Of a stretch of DNA of 64,000 bases, positions 1-8,550 are shown piece after piece. A program made the translations under genes and the position numbers. The notes under the pieces were generated by a model, which was not told the origin of the DNA, did not search any database, and worked only from the letters and a program-made list of their open reading frames with translations. The first letter of the stretch is position 1. Every line of letters starts with the position of its first letter. Location: positions 1 to 64,000 of the forward strand of contig NZ_FNEM01000019.1 of the NCBI RefSeq assembly GCF_900100175.1. Reading direction: 5' to 3'. The DNA comes from Ferrimonas sediminum (GTDB lineage: Bacteria > Pseudomonadota > Gammaproteobacteria > Enterobacterales > Shewanellaceae).

Positions 1-1
1 A

Positions 2-77
2 TGGTGCCTCGACCCGGAATCGAACCAGGGACACGGGGATTTTCAATCCCCTGCTCTACCAACTGAGCTATCGAGGC
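2..77 (-). tRNA. tRNA-Phe (GAA)
   Basis: The reverse complement folds as a complete 76-nt tRNA: a 7-bp acceptor stem beginning GCCTCGA, D-loop AGCTCAGTTGGTAGAGC, anticodon stem GGGGA/TCCCC around loop TTGAAAA (anticodon GAA), T-loop GGTTCGATTCC and an encoded CCA end. It closely resembles enterobacterial tRNA-Phe. A sigma70-type promoter lies just upstream on the same strand. Any terminator would lie outside the window. Confidence 0.97.
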
Positions 78-87
78 GACGGGGCGT

Positions 88-116
88 ATTAAACGGGTTT
101 GCGCAGTTGCAGTCAA
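88..116 (-). promoter_or_regulatory. sigma70 promoter of tRNA-Phe
   Basis: On the minus strand a -35 box TTGACT (111-116) and a -10 box TTTAAT (88-93) are separated by exactly 17 bp. A GC-rich discriminator ACGCCCCGTC follows before the tRNA 5' end at 77. Such discriminators are typical of stable-RNA promoters under stringent control; that regulation is inferred. Confidence 0.75.
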
Positions 117-370
117 ACTTTTTTAGTTACCTCGCCTCCGTTTGCTGAAAAAACCTCCGTTTTCATTGGGGGTGAGAGCGATTTTCAGGAGGAAAGGGGG
201 CTTCATTTATGGAACTATCAGATATTGATTTTACAGCGACTTAGTTTCTGCGAAAACCATCACAGGATAGTGGTTTTTCTGTTGGCATAATGGTCTATGG
301 GAGCGTTCGATGCTCCAAAATCGAGAGTAAAAACGACTAACTCTTTTTTACGAAATTGAACTAGGCAGCC

Positions 371-1666
371 GTGGTGAAACATTTGCAGCTAACAAGTTAT
401 CTTGTGCTGGACAATCAGCATCTGTGTTTGATTGATCAGCGTTCCGGCGATGAGGTGAAGCTCTCTTTTGCAGAGTCGGCAGTATTGCATCACCTTGTAG
501 TCAGACAGCATGAAATTTGCACCAAGGAAGATTTATTATCAGTGGGGTGGCCGGAGCGGGTTGTGGCGCCGTCCTCGCTGATTCAGTGCATTAGTACCTT
601 GAGAAAAAAGCTTGAGCCTTATCCTGAATTCAGTTTAAAGACGGTGGCTCGCCGTGGCTATCAAGTGGTGATTAATGACGAGAGCCTGAATGTTGCCCCT
701 ACGGCGGCAATGGCCTCTCCAGGGGAGCTGCCAGCTCCCAGCTCCAAGCGAACCAGAATGGCTTTGATAGCCATTACAGTGCTGTTGGTCGTGGGGATGG
801 TATTCGTACTGCAATTTCCTAGAATTCATGCCAGTAACAGCCTAAATGATTGGGTATGGATTGAGTCGGGCAAATTAAAGATTGGTAACGCGAAGGGGCA
901 GACGGATGTACTGGCGTCATCCCAGGCCACCAATGCTGAACTGGCCCGCTGGCAGCGCCATTTTGGCAGCGGTTATGTGCAGCCGGTAATTGCCGACTAT
1001 AAGGCGTTTGCCTTAACCGATGGTAAAACGGATTCTATTTCTATCTGTCCGGGATTCGAGGACGGGAAGGGGTGTGCCGGGAAAGACATCATTAATATCA
1101 ATTTCCCTACCACTGAAAAAGTGAAGATGGATCTGCCGGTGTTTTTCGAGCTGGCCAAGATCATGGAGCAGCGGATCCGTTACAACCGCATTGAGTTGCC
1201 GACCATCCCTTATCATCAAGGGGAGTTGACGGAGCATATGTACAGCGCCGACATGTACTTCCCCCGTAATGACCAACTGCTGGTCAGGGTCGACCACAAT
1301 ATCTCGGTTGTGTACAAAGACGATTCCAAAGGGATGTTCTTCGCGTCTTTCTGCGTGACCGATCAGGACTGCAAAACGTCACCCATCAAGTACGACTTCG
1401 AGGGCGAGTTTGTCCGTTATGACGCCTATATCGGCGACCATAAAATCGATGTGTTTAAGGTGTCGACCAACTCTCGCAATCTGCACAAACCTGAGGTCGT
1501 GACCCCGGCGGCGTTGCCATATTACCGTGAACTGCGTCGCCAGAGTCTGTCGGATGAGGCACTGTACTTCTACCGTTTCTATCAGGATGAGCACTCGGCA
1601 GCCTGGGTGATTCCGTTCTATGGCCATACTGTGGCCTGGATGAAGCAGTCCACCATGGCGATGTAA
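371..1666 (+). CDS. Membrane-anchored winged-helix regulator (ToxR/CadC type)
   Basis: 431-residue protein starting at tandem GTG codons (371/374); no strong ribosome site is visible. Residues about 15-105 resemble the OmpR/PhoB-type winged helix used by ToxR and CadC, ending in the typical TVARRGYQV wing. One transmembrane helix (about 133-153) follows, then a periplasmic domain of about 275 residues with four cysteines that I do not recognise. Such proteins bind DNA from the membrane and sense periplasmic conditions directly. Its position about 3 kb from the sulfite-respiration genes makes it a candidate regulator of them, but nothing in the sequence proves this. The class is fairly certain; the signal and targets are unknown. 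Confidence 0.8.
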   Translation: MVKHLQLTSYLVLDNQHLCLIDQRSGDEVKLSFAESAVLHHLVVRQHEICTKEDLLSVGWPERVVAPSSLIQCISTLRKKLEPYPEFSLKTVARRGYQVVINDESLNVAPTAAMASPGELPAPSSKRTRMALIAITVLLVVGMVFVLQFPRIHASNSLNDWVWIESGKLKIGNAKGQTDVLASSQATNAELARWQRHFGSGYVQPVIADYKAFALTDGKTDSISICPGFEDGKGCAGKDIININFPTTEKVKMDLPVFFELAKIMEQRIRYNRIELPTIPYHQGELTEHMYSADMYFPRNDQLLVRVDHNISVVYKDDSKGMFFASFCVTDQDCKTSPIKYDFEGEFVRYDAYIGDHKIDVFKVSTNSRNLHKPEVVTPAALPYYRELRRQSLSDEALYFYRFYQDEHSAAWVIPFYGHTVAWMKQSTMAM

Positions 1667-1682
1667 AACGGTATTGATAAAC

Positions 1683-1710
1683 AAAAAGGCGGCCCATGGC
1701 CGCCTTTTTT
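1683..1710. terminator. Bidirectional terminator between convergent genes
   Basis: Perfect 12-bp stem AAAAAGGCGGCC / GGCCGCCTTTTT with a 3-nt loop and T-runs on both strands. It lies between the plus-strand regulator and the minus-strand thioredoxin-like gene and probably ends both transcripts. Confidence 0.85.
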
Positions 1711-1725
1711 GATTGCAAATCCGGG

Positions 1726-2340
1726 TTATGGGGTGATGGGGTTCAGGTGGGTGTATTTGTCGATCAACTGATCCAGATAGGGGGCGACGTCTTTGTCTTC
1801 CCAGTCCAGATAACCGCGCACAAAGCCGACCAAGTTGCCATTGCTGTCAAGGACATAGGTGGCCGGAACCACATTGACCGGCATCACGCCATTCATGCTG
1901 TGCTCTTTATCGAACAGAGAGTCGATGTCGTCCAGTTGATAGTTGGCCAGAACGTTATACACCTCATCCGGTGACAATTCGTCGATGGAAACGGGCACGA
2001 CTTTCAGGTTCTTGTGAGCGTAATCCTGCTCCAACTGGCGCATGGCGGGCAACTCTTTGATACAGGGGCCACACCAGCTGGCCCAGATGTTGATTAGGGT
2101 GACTTTACCCTGATACTGGTTCATGGAGACGGGCTTGCCCTGACGGTCGTCGAAGATCAGTTCCGGTGGCTTGCGGGCGTTACTGAACTCCACAAACTTC
2201 GTCATGATCATCGGCTTTTCTATGGGATCACCGGTCGGGTATACCTTTGGCAGGTTTGAGGCCAGGCTGTGGATGGGCAGGCTGCAGGCTGCCAGGGTGA
2301 GCGACAGCAGGAGAGGACGTAGTTTCATAGCGGAGTCCAT
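1726..2340 (-). CDS. TlpA/ResA-like thioredoxin-fold lipoprotein
   Basis: 204-residue exported thioredoxin-fold protein. The start at 2340 follows the stop of the CcmH-like gene by only 2 nt. The N terminus is a signal peptide with a lipobox (LTLAAC), so it is probably a lipoprotein. The redox motif WCGPC is at about residues 90-93 and the cis-proline stretch VVPATYV is near residue 165. Proteins of this type reduce apocytochrome heme-binding cysteines in the periplasm. It is the last gene of a three-gene set with CcmF- and CcmH-like proteins, so its likely job is to keep the SirA heme cysteines reduced. In Shewanella the comparable genes form the sirEFG heme-lyase group; which letter applies here is not certain. 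Confidence 0.85.
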   Translation of the reverse strand: MDSAMKLRPLLLSLTLAACSLPIHSLASNLPKVYPTGDPIEKPMIMTKFVEFSNARKPPELIFDDRQGKPVSMNQYQGKVTLINIWASWCGPCIKELPAMRQLEQDYAHKNLKVVPVSIDELSPDEVYNVLANYQLDDIDSLFDKEHSMNGVMPVNVVPATYVLDSNGNLVGFVRGYLDWEDKDVAPYLDQLIDKYTHLNPITP

Positions 2341-2342
2341 TT

Positions 2343-2738
2343 TCAGTGTTGAGTGTGGCGTCGGCGGAGCAGAGGCCACATCAGTATCAGCAGGATGGTG
2401 GTGACCAGCAGCAGCGGCAGCAACCACAGCATGGCGGTGCCGGCATTGAGGGCTGGCTGGTAGTGAATCTGTTCGCCGTAGCGCTGTACCAGGAAGTCGA
2501 TGATCTGTCTGCGACTTTTGCCCTGGTTCAGCTGCTCGGCAATCTGGCCTTTGAGCTCATAGGCGATGGGGGCCTCAGACTCCAGCACATTAAGATTCAC
2601 CGAGGAGGGGCAGCGCAGGTCGGCGGCGATGGCATTGACTGCGCGATGCAACTCGACGCCACTGAGTGGTTCGGCGCTGAACAGCGGTGGCGTAAGCAGT
2701 GCCAGTACCAATGGTAGGTATTTCAGCATAGGGGGCAC
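2343..2738 (-). CDS. CcmH/NrfF-like heme lyase subunit lacking one motif Cys
   Basis: 131-residue protein with a signal peptide (to about residue 22), a short periplasmic helical domain and a C-terminal transmembrane helix (about 102-122), as in CcmH and NrfF. The family redox motif LRCxxC followed by Q/N and a LESxAP stretch is present only in part: here it reads LRCPSSVNLNVLESEAPIA, so the second cysteine is serine. Canonical CcmH/NrfF use the pair to resolve a disulfide with apocytochrome c. The start overlaps the end of the CcmF-like gene by 16 bp, which suggests translational coupling. It is probably specialised for the CX15CH heme site of SirA. Confidence 0.85.
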   Translation of the reverse strand: MPPMLKYLPLVLALLTPPLFSAEPLSGVELHRAVNAIAADLRCPSSVNLNVLESEAPIAYELKGQIAEQLNQGKSRRQIIDFLVQRYGEQIHYQPALNAGTAMLWLLPLLLVTTILLILMWPLLRRRHTQH

Positions 2739-4630
2739 TCCCGATGGGTTTCGCGATGCGTTCGCCGCCAGGCCAGAGCACCGGCAAAGGCGCAGATTAA
2801 GCCGCCAATCCAGAGCAGCCGAACCCAGGGCTTGTAGCTGATGCGTACCAGGTATTCGCTGTCGCTGACCGCCGGCCCCATGGATAGATAGAGATCAGAC
2901 AACAGGGAGTGATAGACCCCGGCGATGGTCATTTCGCTCATGTCGTCCATGTAGGTGCGTCTCTGTGGATACAGGTAAGTCAGTGTCTGCTCGCGGCTGT
3001 CTTCGATACGGACGGTACCCTGCATGGCGCTGTAGGACCGATGTTCTACCCGATCCGTTTGCTCGTATATCGCGGTCAGGCCAGCAACAACCTTGCCGTT
3101 GCCCGGCCCCATCCTGACCATGGCGGCCTGCTCAAAGTTGGACAGAACAGTCGCGCCGAGAATAAAGACTGCAACACCGGTATGGGCGAGGGTTGAGGGC
3201 AGGTTCAGGCGCAACCGGGCGTGTTTGAAGTGGTGGGCCGCGCCAATGAGCAGGCAACTGCCGATCCAGAAGGCAGATACAAAACCTTGCCACATCCACA
3301 GGGGGGCGCTGCTGTCCTGATACAGACTTAAGCCGCTGGCGGCCAAGATAACCATCATCGCCAAGGTGATTTTCTTAGTGGTGGTCCAGGTTGCCTGGGG
3401 CAGAGTAACCCAGCCAAGCAAGCCGGCGCACAGGCTGACGATGGGAATGAAAACGGTATTGAAATAGGGGGCACCGACAGAGATGCTGCCAAGTCCCATT
3501 GCACTGAAAATAAATGGATAGCAGGTTCCCAGCAACACAGAGAATGCCGCGGTTATCAGCAGCAGACTCGCCACCATGACCAACCAGTGATTGCTGCCAC
3601 CGGTGAGGGCGCTACCCCGCTTCATTCCGGGCGCCCGCAGGGCAAACACCACCAAGGCGGGAATGATGGCGGCCAGCAGCAGGATCAGAATGCCCATGCC
3701 GCGGTTGGGATCGGCGGCAAAGGCGTGCACCGACTGGATGACCCCTGAGCGAACCAAAAAGGTGCCGATAAGGCTGACACTAAAGCCAGACAGGCACAGC
3801 AGCAGGGTGGTCAGGGTCATGGCATTTTGGCTGCGGTTGAGGTGCAGGGTATGCAGTAATGCGCAACTGATGAGCCAGGGAATAAACGAGGCGTTTTCTA
3901 CCGGATCCCAGAACCACCAGCCACCCCAACCCAGTTCGTTGTAGGCCCACCATGAGCCGAACAGGTTGCCCAGAGTCAGGAAGAACCAGGCAGTCAGGTT
4001 CCAGCGACGAAACCAGCCGCTGTCGCCGCGATGGCTACCGTTGCTGAGCAGTGCGGTGATGGCACCGGCAAACAGTACAGTTAGCGCCACATAACCGAGA
4101 AATACCATGGGGGGGTGCAGTATCAGACCGATGTCCTGCAGCATGGGGTTGAGATCCCGTCCCTCCACCGGCACATCCGGCAGTAACCGGGAAAACGGGT
4201 TGGAGGTAAAGAGCACAAACAGCAGGAAGCCAAAGCTCAGCATCGCCAGCACATTGCTGGCTCGGGGAGCAAAGCGGTTGGGGTAGTGATGACAGCCAGC
4301 CACCCTGGCAGTCACGACGGTTAATCCAAGAGTCCAGAACAGAATTGAGCCTTCATGCCCTCCCCATAATGCCGCGACTTTGAAGTACCAAGCCAGATGG
4401 GTATTGGAGTGATGAGCCACATAGGCAACTGAGAAGTCGTTGATCAGAAATGCGTACACCAGAGTGGCGGTGGCCAACAGGGCACAAGCTGCCATTAACA
4501 GAGTAAGAGGCTGAGTCATGCGCGCCAGGTAGGCTTCGATTGGCCGCCCCCAAAACAGACTAAAGCTGGCGATCAACAGCGCCAAGGAGGTGGCGATTAT
4601 AAGCAGAAAGTGACCGATTTCAGGAATCAC
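2723..4630 (-). CDS. CcmF/NrfE-family cytochrome c heme lyase
   Basis: 635-residue polytopic membrane protein of the CcmF/NrfE/CcsA heme-handling family. The tryptophan-rich WWD signature (GWGGWWFWDPVENASF) lies near residues 230-245, with repeated hydrophobic segments along the chain and conserved histidines in the flanking loops. These proteins take heme from CcmE and attach it to apocytochrome c on the periplasmic side. It is first of a minus-strand operon with the CcmH-like and thioredoxin-like genes and is divergent from sirA. NrfE in Escherichia coli and CcsA1 in Wolinella are dedicated lyases for unusual heme motifs; by analogy this one likely serves the CX15CH heme of both SirA copies. 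It corresponds to part of the Shewanella sirEFG set. Confidence 0.9.
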   Translation of the reverse strand: MIPEIGHFLLIIATSLALLIASFSLFWGRPIEAYLARMTQPLTLLMAACALLATATLVYAFLINDFSVAYVAHHSNTHLAWYFKVAALWGGHEGSILFWTLGLTVVTARVAGCHHYPNRFAPRASNVLAMLSFGFLLFVLFTSNPFSRLLPDVPVEGRDLNPMLQDIGLILHPPMVFLGYVALTVLFAGAITALLSNGSHRGDSGWFRRWNLTAWFFLTLGNLFGSWWAYNELGWGGWWFWDPVENASFIPWLISCALLHTLHLNRSQNAMTLTTLLLCLSGFSVSLIGTFLVRSGVIQSVHAFAADPNRGMGILILLLAAIIPALVVFALRAPGMKRGSALTGGSNHWLVMVASLLLITAAFSVLLGTCYPFIFSAMGLGSISVGAPYFNTVFIPIVSLCAGLLGWVTLPQATWTTTKKITLAMMVILAASGLSLYQDSSAPLWMWQGFVSAFWIGSCLLIGAAHHFKHARLRLNLPSTLAHTGVAVFILGATVLSNFEQAAMVRMGPGNGKVVAGLTAIYEQTDRVEHRSYSAMQGTVRIEDSREQTLTYLYPQRRTYMDDMSEMTIAGVYHSLLSDLYLSMGPAVSDSEYLVRISYKPWVRLLWIGGLICAFAGALAWRRTHRETHRECPLC

Positions 4631-5145
4631 AACTGGCCTCTCAAGGTCGTGGGTAGATACAGAAAAGCGTGGAGCTGAACGGATAGAATTACCTTAGCAT
4701 TGATGAAATGACGGTGCCGCAGACATTAATTAAAAGTGTGACCAAAGAAAGTAATTAATTCGGGTGGAATTCGAAACTGTTTACCCTGAGGTCTTTTTAG
4801 ATGTGATTATGTTTTTTATTCTTGGTTATTCTTCGGTGATTTTCTTTTTTTATCTTTTTTTATCCTCTTTTGTTTAATAAAAAAACCTATTAAAGCATCA
4901 GCTCAGAACCTGTCTGTATTTTTCATAGGTCTTTGTTTTGTTGGGTATTAGCTGGTAATTTTGGGCGGGACTTTAGGGTCCGAAAAAAACTGAAGTTAAT
5001 TTGTGCGTCAGTTCCACATTTATCCAGTAACTTTCTGTTTTCATTATTTACGTTTCTTGGCACTAGCAGACTTGAATTGGTGACAAAGCTTCGAATAAAG
5101 GGCGTCACCTAGCAGGAAACAAAATACCTTTTGTAGGAGATAATG
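4631..5145. promoter_or_regulatory. Divergent control region, heme lyase / sirA copy 1
   Basis: AT-rich 515-bp region between the minus-strand heme-lyase operon and sirA copy 1. The last 90 bp share short blocks with the leader of copy 2 at almost the same distance from the start codon: CGTTTCTTG (5051 here, 11291 there), an AATAA(A)G element (about 50 bp upstream of the start) and CCTTTTGTAGGAGATA, which holds the AGGAG ribosome site. One TGTGA half-site is visible near 4736, without a good second half. No confident -35/-10 pair or full CRP/FNR site was found. Confidence 0.5.
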
Positions 5146-7170
5146 ATGAAAGGCTGGAAATTAAAGGCTTCTTTAGGCGCCTTGTTCTGCGTTGGAGCAG
5201 TGGGTTCAGCCCATGCCTCTGATGCCGCACAAAGTGACCAGGGCTATAAACAGTCGCCTCAGGCTCGGATGATATTGGCTAACCCCGATGGCACCGAGGA
5301 AGAAAAAGGCGTTAAGTCACTGCACGACTATATCGTTCAGGAGAAAGAGCTGTGGGACTTCCTGTTTGAGAACCACCCGGTTTTCAAAACCTATGCGCCG
5401 GAAGGCCGCATGGTGGGTAAGCCGCACATCTCGGATCGTGGCGAAGAATACCTTCATACCGGTAACTCTGAAGATTACAGCGCCAAGGTTGGTCGCCCCA
5501 GTGCGGCTCAGTATCGCCTGGGCGCCAAATCGATTCTGGATTACCCCAACAAGTTTATTGGCCCGGAGAAGTGTGGTGAATGCCACGGCGTTCAGTACGA
5601 GAAGTGGAAGCGCTCCCGCCACGCCAAAACTGTTCGCTTCCCGGAAGAGGTTGTGGAAGCCGGTGGTGATCTGAAGAAAGGCATGTATGGCACCGATGTG
5701 CCTCTGCTGCCTGCGGGGATTACTCAGGATTACATCTACGCCCTGATCGGAACCCCACGGACCAAGTATGGCTATATCGACCCCTACCTGGTGCGTGGTT
5801 CTTACAGCGTTCGTGGCGGGTTGCTTAAAGATGGTACCGGTACTCTGCACGCGGGCAGCAACCAGTTCTCTGTTAACTGGCTGACCTTCCTGACCCCAGA
5901 GAAGGCCCGTGAAATCAAAGAGGTCATTCCTGAGTTCCCGGCCACCATGGAGGAGTTTGGCGACTCCGGTTCCAATGTGTGGGGGGTGAACTCCTACGGT
6001 GCCAAGCAGGACAAGATGTTCCTGTTCCAGCCAGCAGCGTCCTACTGTGAGGTTTGCCACACCTTCAAGTTCGACTTTAAGAGCAAGCAGGAGTTCTTCG
6101 ACGCCCTTGGCAACCCGGAAGAGCTGCGTAAGCACACCATCTCCAAAGGCATTGCTTGTGAAGAGTGTCATGGTGCCGGTGCCCACCTGGATGGCGGTGT
6201 CGGTGGCGGCATGCCGTCTAACTGTGAACGCTGTCACCAGCGCTTTAACTATGTGGCAGAGATGGGTGAAGGCCCGAATGCCAAGCCGGAAGATGCCTTT
6301 ACGGTGAAGATGAAGGGCGCCTGTCCATCCTGCGGTACCGAGGGTGGTCAGATGTTCAACTCTGCACACTATGACAAGGGCATGCGTTGCTCCACCTGTC
6401 ACGATCCTCATGAAGTGACCGATGGCAGCTACCTGTCTGGTGTGACCAAGACCAAGCTGAAGAAGGACTGTGCCGACTGTCACGAAGTGCAGGCGGAGTT
6501 CCACAAATCCTCCAAGCCGCACAGCGAAAGCGATTGTACCTCTTGTCACATGCCGAACATGGGCAGCTGCGAGAAGTTCACCGCCATTCAGTTCCCGGAT
6601 CAGGCTGGTTTCGACAACGTTCGTGCCTCCCACATCTGGAACATCAAGGTTCACCCAACCAAGAAGACGCTGAATCCGCCGGAAGGCAAGCCGCGTACGT
6701 CCAAGACCAAGGGCTGGACTGTGGCTCAGGATGAGGATGGCTATTCCTACCTGGATCTGATGTGGACCTGTGCCCGTACCTCGGCGCTGGACCGCACCGT
6801 TCTTAATGGCAAGGGCTGTCACAGCCAGTTCCAGTCCGAGCTGGATGAAGGGCTGCATTTTGAAGACCAGATGGAGATCTACGGTGAAGTCACCAAGTGG
6901 CAGGAGCCTGTTAAGGAGACTCACGCCAAGGTGGTTAAGCAGCTGGAGCGCATCGATGAGCTGATGAACGTCACTCGCCTGTCCGTATCCGAAAAAGCCA
7001 AAGTACTGATGATGGTCGACAAGGCCCGTGAGTCAGTGGCCAAAGTGGAGAAAGACGGTTCCTGGGGTGTTCATGGTCCGTCGTTGGCCAAGCGCATGAT
7101 GAGCGATGCCTGGATTTACGTTCAGGAAGCGCAGTCCATCATGGATAACGCCGGTTACGACAGCAAGTAA
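5146..7170 (+). CDS. sirA: Octaheme dissimilatory sulfite reductase SirA/MccA, copy 1
   Basis: 674-residue periplasmic multiheme cytochrome with a signal peptide ending near ASA/AHA. It has seven CXXCH heme sites (first cysteines about 143, 301, 338, 360, 415, 442, 464) and one CX15CH site (C542, C558, H559), the hallmark of the MccA/SirA family, giving eight hemes. Wolinella MccA reduces sulfite to sulfide at a heme c-Cu(I) centre with copper held by cysteines; extra cysteines here (C393/C396 in CPSCG, and C475) are candidate ligands. The second of two tandem ATGs is chosen because AGGAG (5135-5139) sits 6 nt upstream of it. First gene of a six-gene module, with a 23-codon-scale hairpin-free spacer only after its own strong 3' stem-loop. 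Confidence 0.95.
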   Translation: MKGWKLKASLGALFCVGAVGSAHASDAAQSDQGYKQSPQARMILANPDGTEEEKGVKSLHDYIVQEKELWDFLFENHPVFKTYAPEGRMVGKPHISDRGEEYLHTGNSEDYSAKVGRPSAAQYRLGAKSILDYPNKFIGPEKCGECHGVQYEKWKRSRHAKTVRFPEEVVEAGGDLKKGMYGTDVPLLPAGITQDYIYALIGTPRTKYGYIDPYLVRGSYSVRGGLLKDGTGTLHAGSNQFSVNWLTFLTPEKAREIKEVIPEFPATMEEFGDSGSNVWGVNSYGAKQDKMFLFQPAASYCEVCHTFKFDFKSKQEFFDALGNPEELRKHTISKGIACEECHGAGAHLDGGVGGGMPSNCERCHQRFNYVAEMGEGPNAKPEDAFTVKMKGACPSCGTEGGQMFNSAHYDKGMRCSTCHDPHEVTDGSYLSGVTKTKLKKDCADCHEVQAEFHKSSKPHSESDCTSCHMPNMGSCEKFTAIQFPDQAGFDNVRASHIWNIKVHPTKKTLNPPEGKPRTSKTKGWTVAQDEDGYSYLDLMWTCARTSALDRTVLNGKGCHSQFQSELDEGLHFEDQMEIYGEVTKWQEPVKETHAKVVKQLERIDELMNVTRLSVSEKAKVLMMVDKARESVAKVEKDGSWGVHGPSLAKRMMSDAWIYVQEAQSIMDNAGYDSK

Positions 7171-7178
7171 CAGCGATT

Positions 7179-7204
7179 GCCCCCGGCACCGGTGTGCCGG
7201 GGGC
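7179..7204 (+). promoter_or_regulatory. Intercistronic stem-loop after sirA copy 1
   Basis: Perfect 11-bp GC-rich stem GCCCCCGGCAC / GTGCCGGGGGC with loop CGGT, beginning 8 nt after the sirA stop. No T-run follows (AGATTTCTTTG), so it does not look like a full terminator. It more likely protects the 3' end of a processed sirA mRNA or partly attenuates transcription into the downstream genes. The second copy has an equivalent stem at 13416-13438 with a different loop. Confidence 0.75.
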
Positions 7205-7235
7205 AGATTTCTTTGAGCAGCAAGAGAGGCACACC

Positions 7236-7658
7236 ATGCGAGGAATGGGAATTGTATTAGTGGCGCTGTTATCCATGGCTCCCCTGAGTCTGATGGCCGG
7301 CGGTGCCGATGAGATTCGGCCAGCCGAAGAGTTCCGGCAGGAGCTGAACTTCATCAGCATGCAGGAAGCCGAGCTGCTGGTGGGCCGCAAAGACGTTTAT
7401 TTTTTTGATGTAAATACGCTGGAGCTGTGGGCCGAAGGGTTTATCCCCGGTGCGGTGCATTTCTTTACCGAAGACTGGAAGTCGCTGCTTCCGGAAGACA
7501 AGGGCGCCCAGCTGATTTTTTATTGTGCCAACCGCCTGTGTAACGCCAGTGAGATTGCGGCCTACGCGGTGATGAAGATGGGCTACACCAACGTCAGGCA
7601 GATGCCCGACGGCATCTACGGCTGGCGCATGTCCGGTCGAGTGGTGGAAAAACCTTAA
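7236..7658 (+). CDS. Periplasmic rhodanese-like protein, copy 1
   Basis: 140-residue exported protein with a signal peptide (to about residue 22, LMAGGA). The start at 7236 has a purine-rich AGAGAGG site 6 nt upstream and gives the same length as the second copy. The body is a single rhodanese fold: VYFFDVNTLELWAEGFIPGA matches the substrate-proximal part, and the active loop is FYCANRLCNAS, with the usual catalytic cysteine and a second cysteine four residues on. Rhodaneses move sulfane sulfur or act as thiol-disulfide factors. Within a sulfite-reduction operon it could handle reactive sulfur or keep cysteines of SirA reduced; neither role is shown. Confidence 0.8.
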   Translation: MRGMGIVLVALLSMAPLSLMAGGADEIRPAEEFRQELNFISMQEAELLVGRKDVYFFDVNTLELWAEGFIPGAVHFFTEDWKSLLPEDKGAQLIFYCANRLCNASEIAAYAVMKMGYTNVRQMPDGIYGWRMSGRVVEKP

Positions 7659-7697
7659 CCCAGAATCCTCTGAAATGAACGAATGAGAGATCAGATT

Positions 7698-8507
7698 ATG
7701 AAGTTAATTATCAAACCCTTATTGGTGTCTTTGGCGGTCAGTGCCTGTTTCAGTGCGGGTGTCCGGGCCGAGCAGCAGGATCTGGCCAAAGAGTCTTACG
7801 CCATCGGCGCGTCCATGGGCAAATATCTGACTGGGCAGATGGCCAGTCAGAAGGAGTTTGGACTGGATGTGGAGTTGGAATCGCTGATTGCCGGCTTCAA
7901 TGACGCCATCAATGGGGTCGAGAAGATGGACAACGACACTTTGGTCGGGGTGCTGAATGCCCGGGCACAGTTGTTGAACACTCGCCAGGATGAGCGTCAG
8001 GCGGCGTTGCTGAAGCAGTTAAGCGAAGAGTCGCGGGACTACCTTGCCAGCAACCGCGACAAGCCTGGTGTCAGCGTCACCGACTCCGGCCTGCAGTATG
8101 AGGTGCTGGTCAAGGGGGAGGGCGTTAAGCCGGCCCGGGAGGATGCGGTGACGGTGCATTACAAAGGTTCCTTCATCAACGGAAACGTATTCCAGAACAC
8201 CCATGAAAGCGGCGAACCGCAGCGGGTCGCGCTGATTAACTCCATTGCCGGCTGGGAAGAGGGGCTGCAACTGATGCCGGTGGGGTCGACCTATCGATTC
8301 ACCATCCCTGCCGAACTGGCCTATGGCCAGGAGGGGATGGGCGCGATTCCCGGCGGTTCTGCGGTGATCTTCGAAATCGAACTGATCGAAACCAAAAAGC
8401 CCGGTCAGGCGCATGAAGGGGTCGACATGGGTAAAGGCATGGGCATGGGTAAAGGTATGGGTATGGGCATGGGGATGGTGACCTCACCAATCCTGACTCA
8501 TCAATAA
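7698..8507 (+). CDS. FKBP-type prolyl isomerase with Met-rich tail, copy 1
   Basis: 269-residue periplasmic protein: signal peptide (about 1-25), FkpA-like helical dimerisation region (about 30-120), FKBP domain (about 125-230, with AVTVHYKGSFINGNVF, GWEEGLQLMPVGS and PAELAYG), then a tail of alternating Met and Gly/Lys (about 240-262). FKBPs of this type catalyse cis-trans proline isomerisation and chaperone exported proteins. A peptidyl-prolyl isomerase (MccB) is also encoded next to mccA in Wolinella, so its client is probably SirA. Methionine-rich stretches bind Cu(I) in several periplasmic proteins; copper binding here is inferred. The ATG at 7698 is preferred to 7683 because the signal peptide then begins MKLIIK, matching the other copy. 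Confidence 0.85.
   Translation: MKLIIKPLLVSLAVSACFSAGVRAEQQDLAKESYAIGASMGKYLTGQMASQKEFGLDVELESLIAGFNDAINGVEKMDNDTLVGVLNARAQLLNTRQDERQAALLKQLSEESRDYLASNRDKPGVSVTDSGLQYEVLVKGEGVKPAREDAVTVHYKGSFINGNVFQNTHESGEPQRVALINSIAGWEEGLQLMPVGSTYRFTIPAELAYGQEGMGAIPGGSAVIFEIELIETKKPGQAHEGVDMGKGMGMGKGMGMGMGMVTSPILTHQ
8427..8478 (+). repeat. Short ATGGG(C/T)-type repeat encoding the Met-rich tail
   Basis: Consecutive ATG GGT/GGC/GGG codons interspersed with AAA GGC/GGT encode the Met-Gly-Lys tail of the FKBP protein. The codons vary at the third base, so it is not an exact DNA repeat. The second module has a shorter version at about 14638-14680. Confidence 0.7.
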
Positions 8508-8550
8508 GTTGTGGGAATCGATTCGAACCTGAGCAAGGTGGTTGTCCGGT

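Noticed and set aside
99..290. 63-codon frame between tRNA-Phe and the first regulator
   Set aside because: Overlaps the tRNA promoter region, lacks a ribosome site and has no protein-like pattern.
4994..5016. CRP site TTGTGCGTCAGTTCCACA upstream of sirA copy 1
   Set aside because: The half-sites are spaced one base too far apart and lack the flanking A/T match.
6322..6336. CPSCG in SirA as a ninth heme site
   Set aside because: The residue after the second cysteine is glycine, not histidine, in both copies; a copper-ligand role is more plausible.
5317..6924. 535-codon open frame antisense to sirA copy 1 (and a 413-codon one at 11409-12650 antisense to copy 2)
   Set aside because: They mirror the coding strand of a strongly supported cytochrome gene, have no ribosome site or recognisable domain, and arise from codon bias that suppresses antisense stops.
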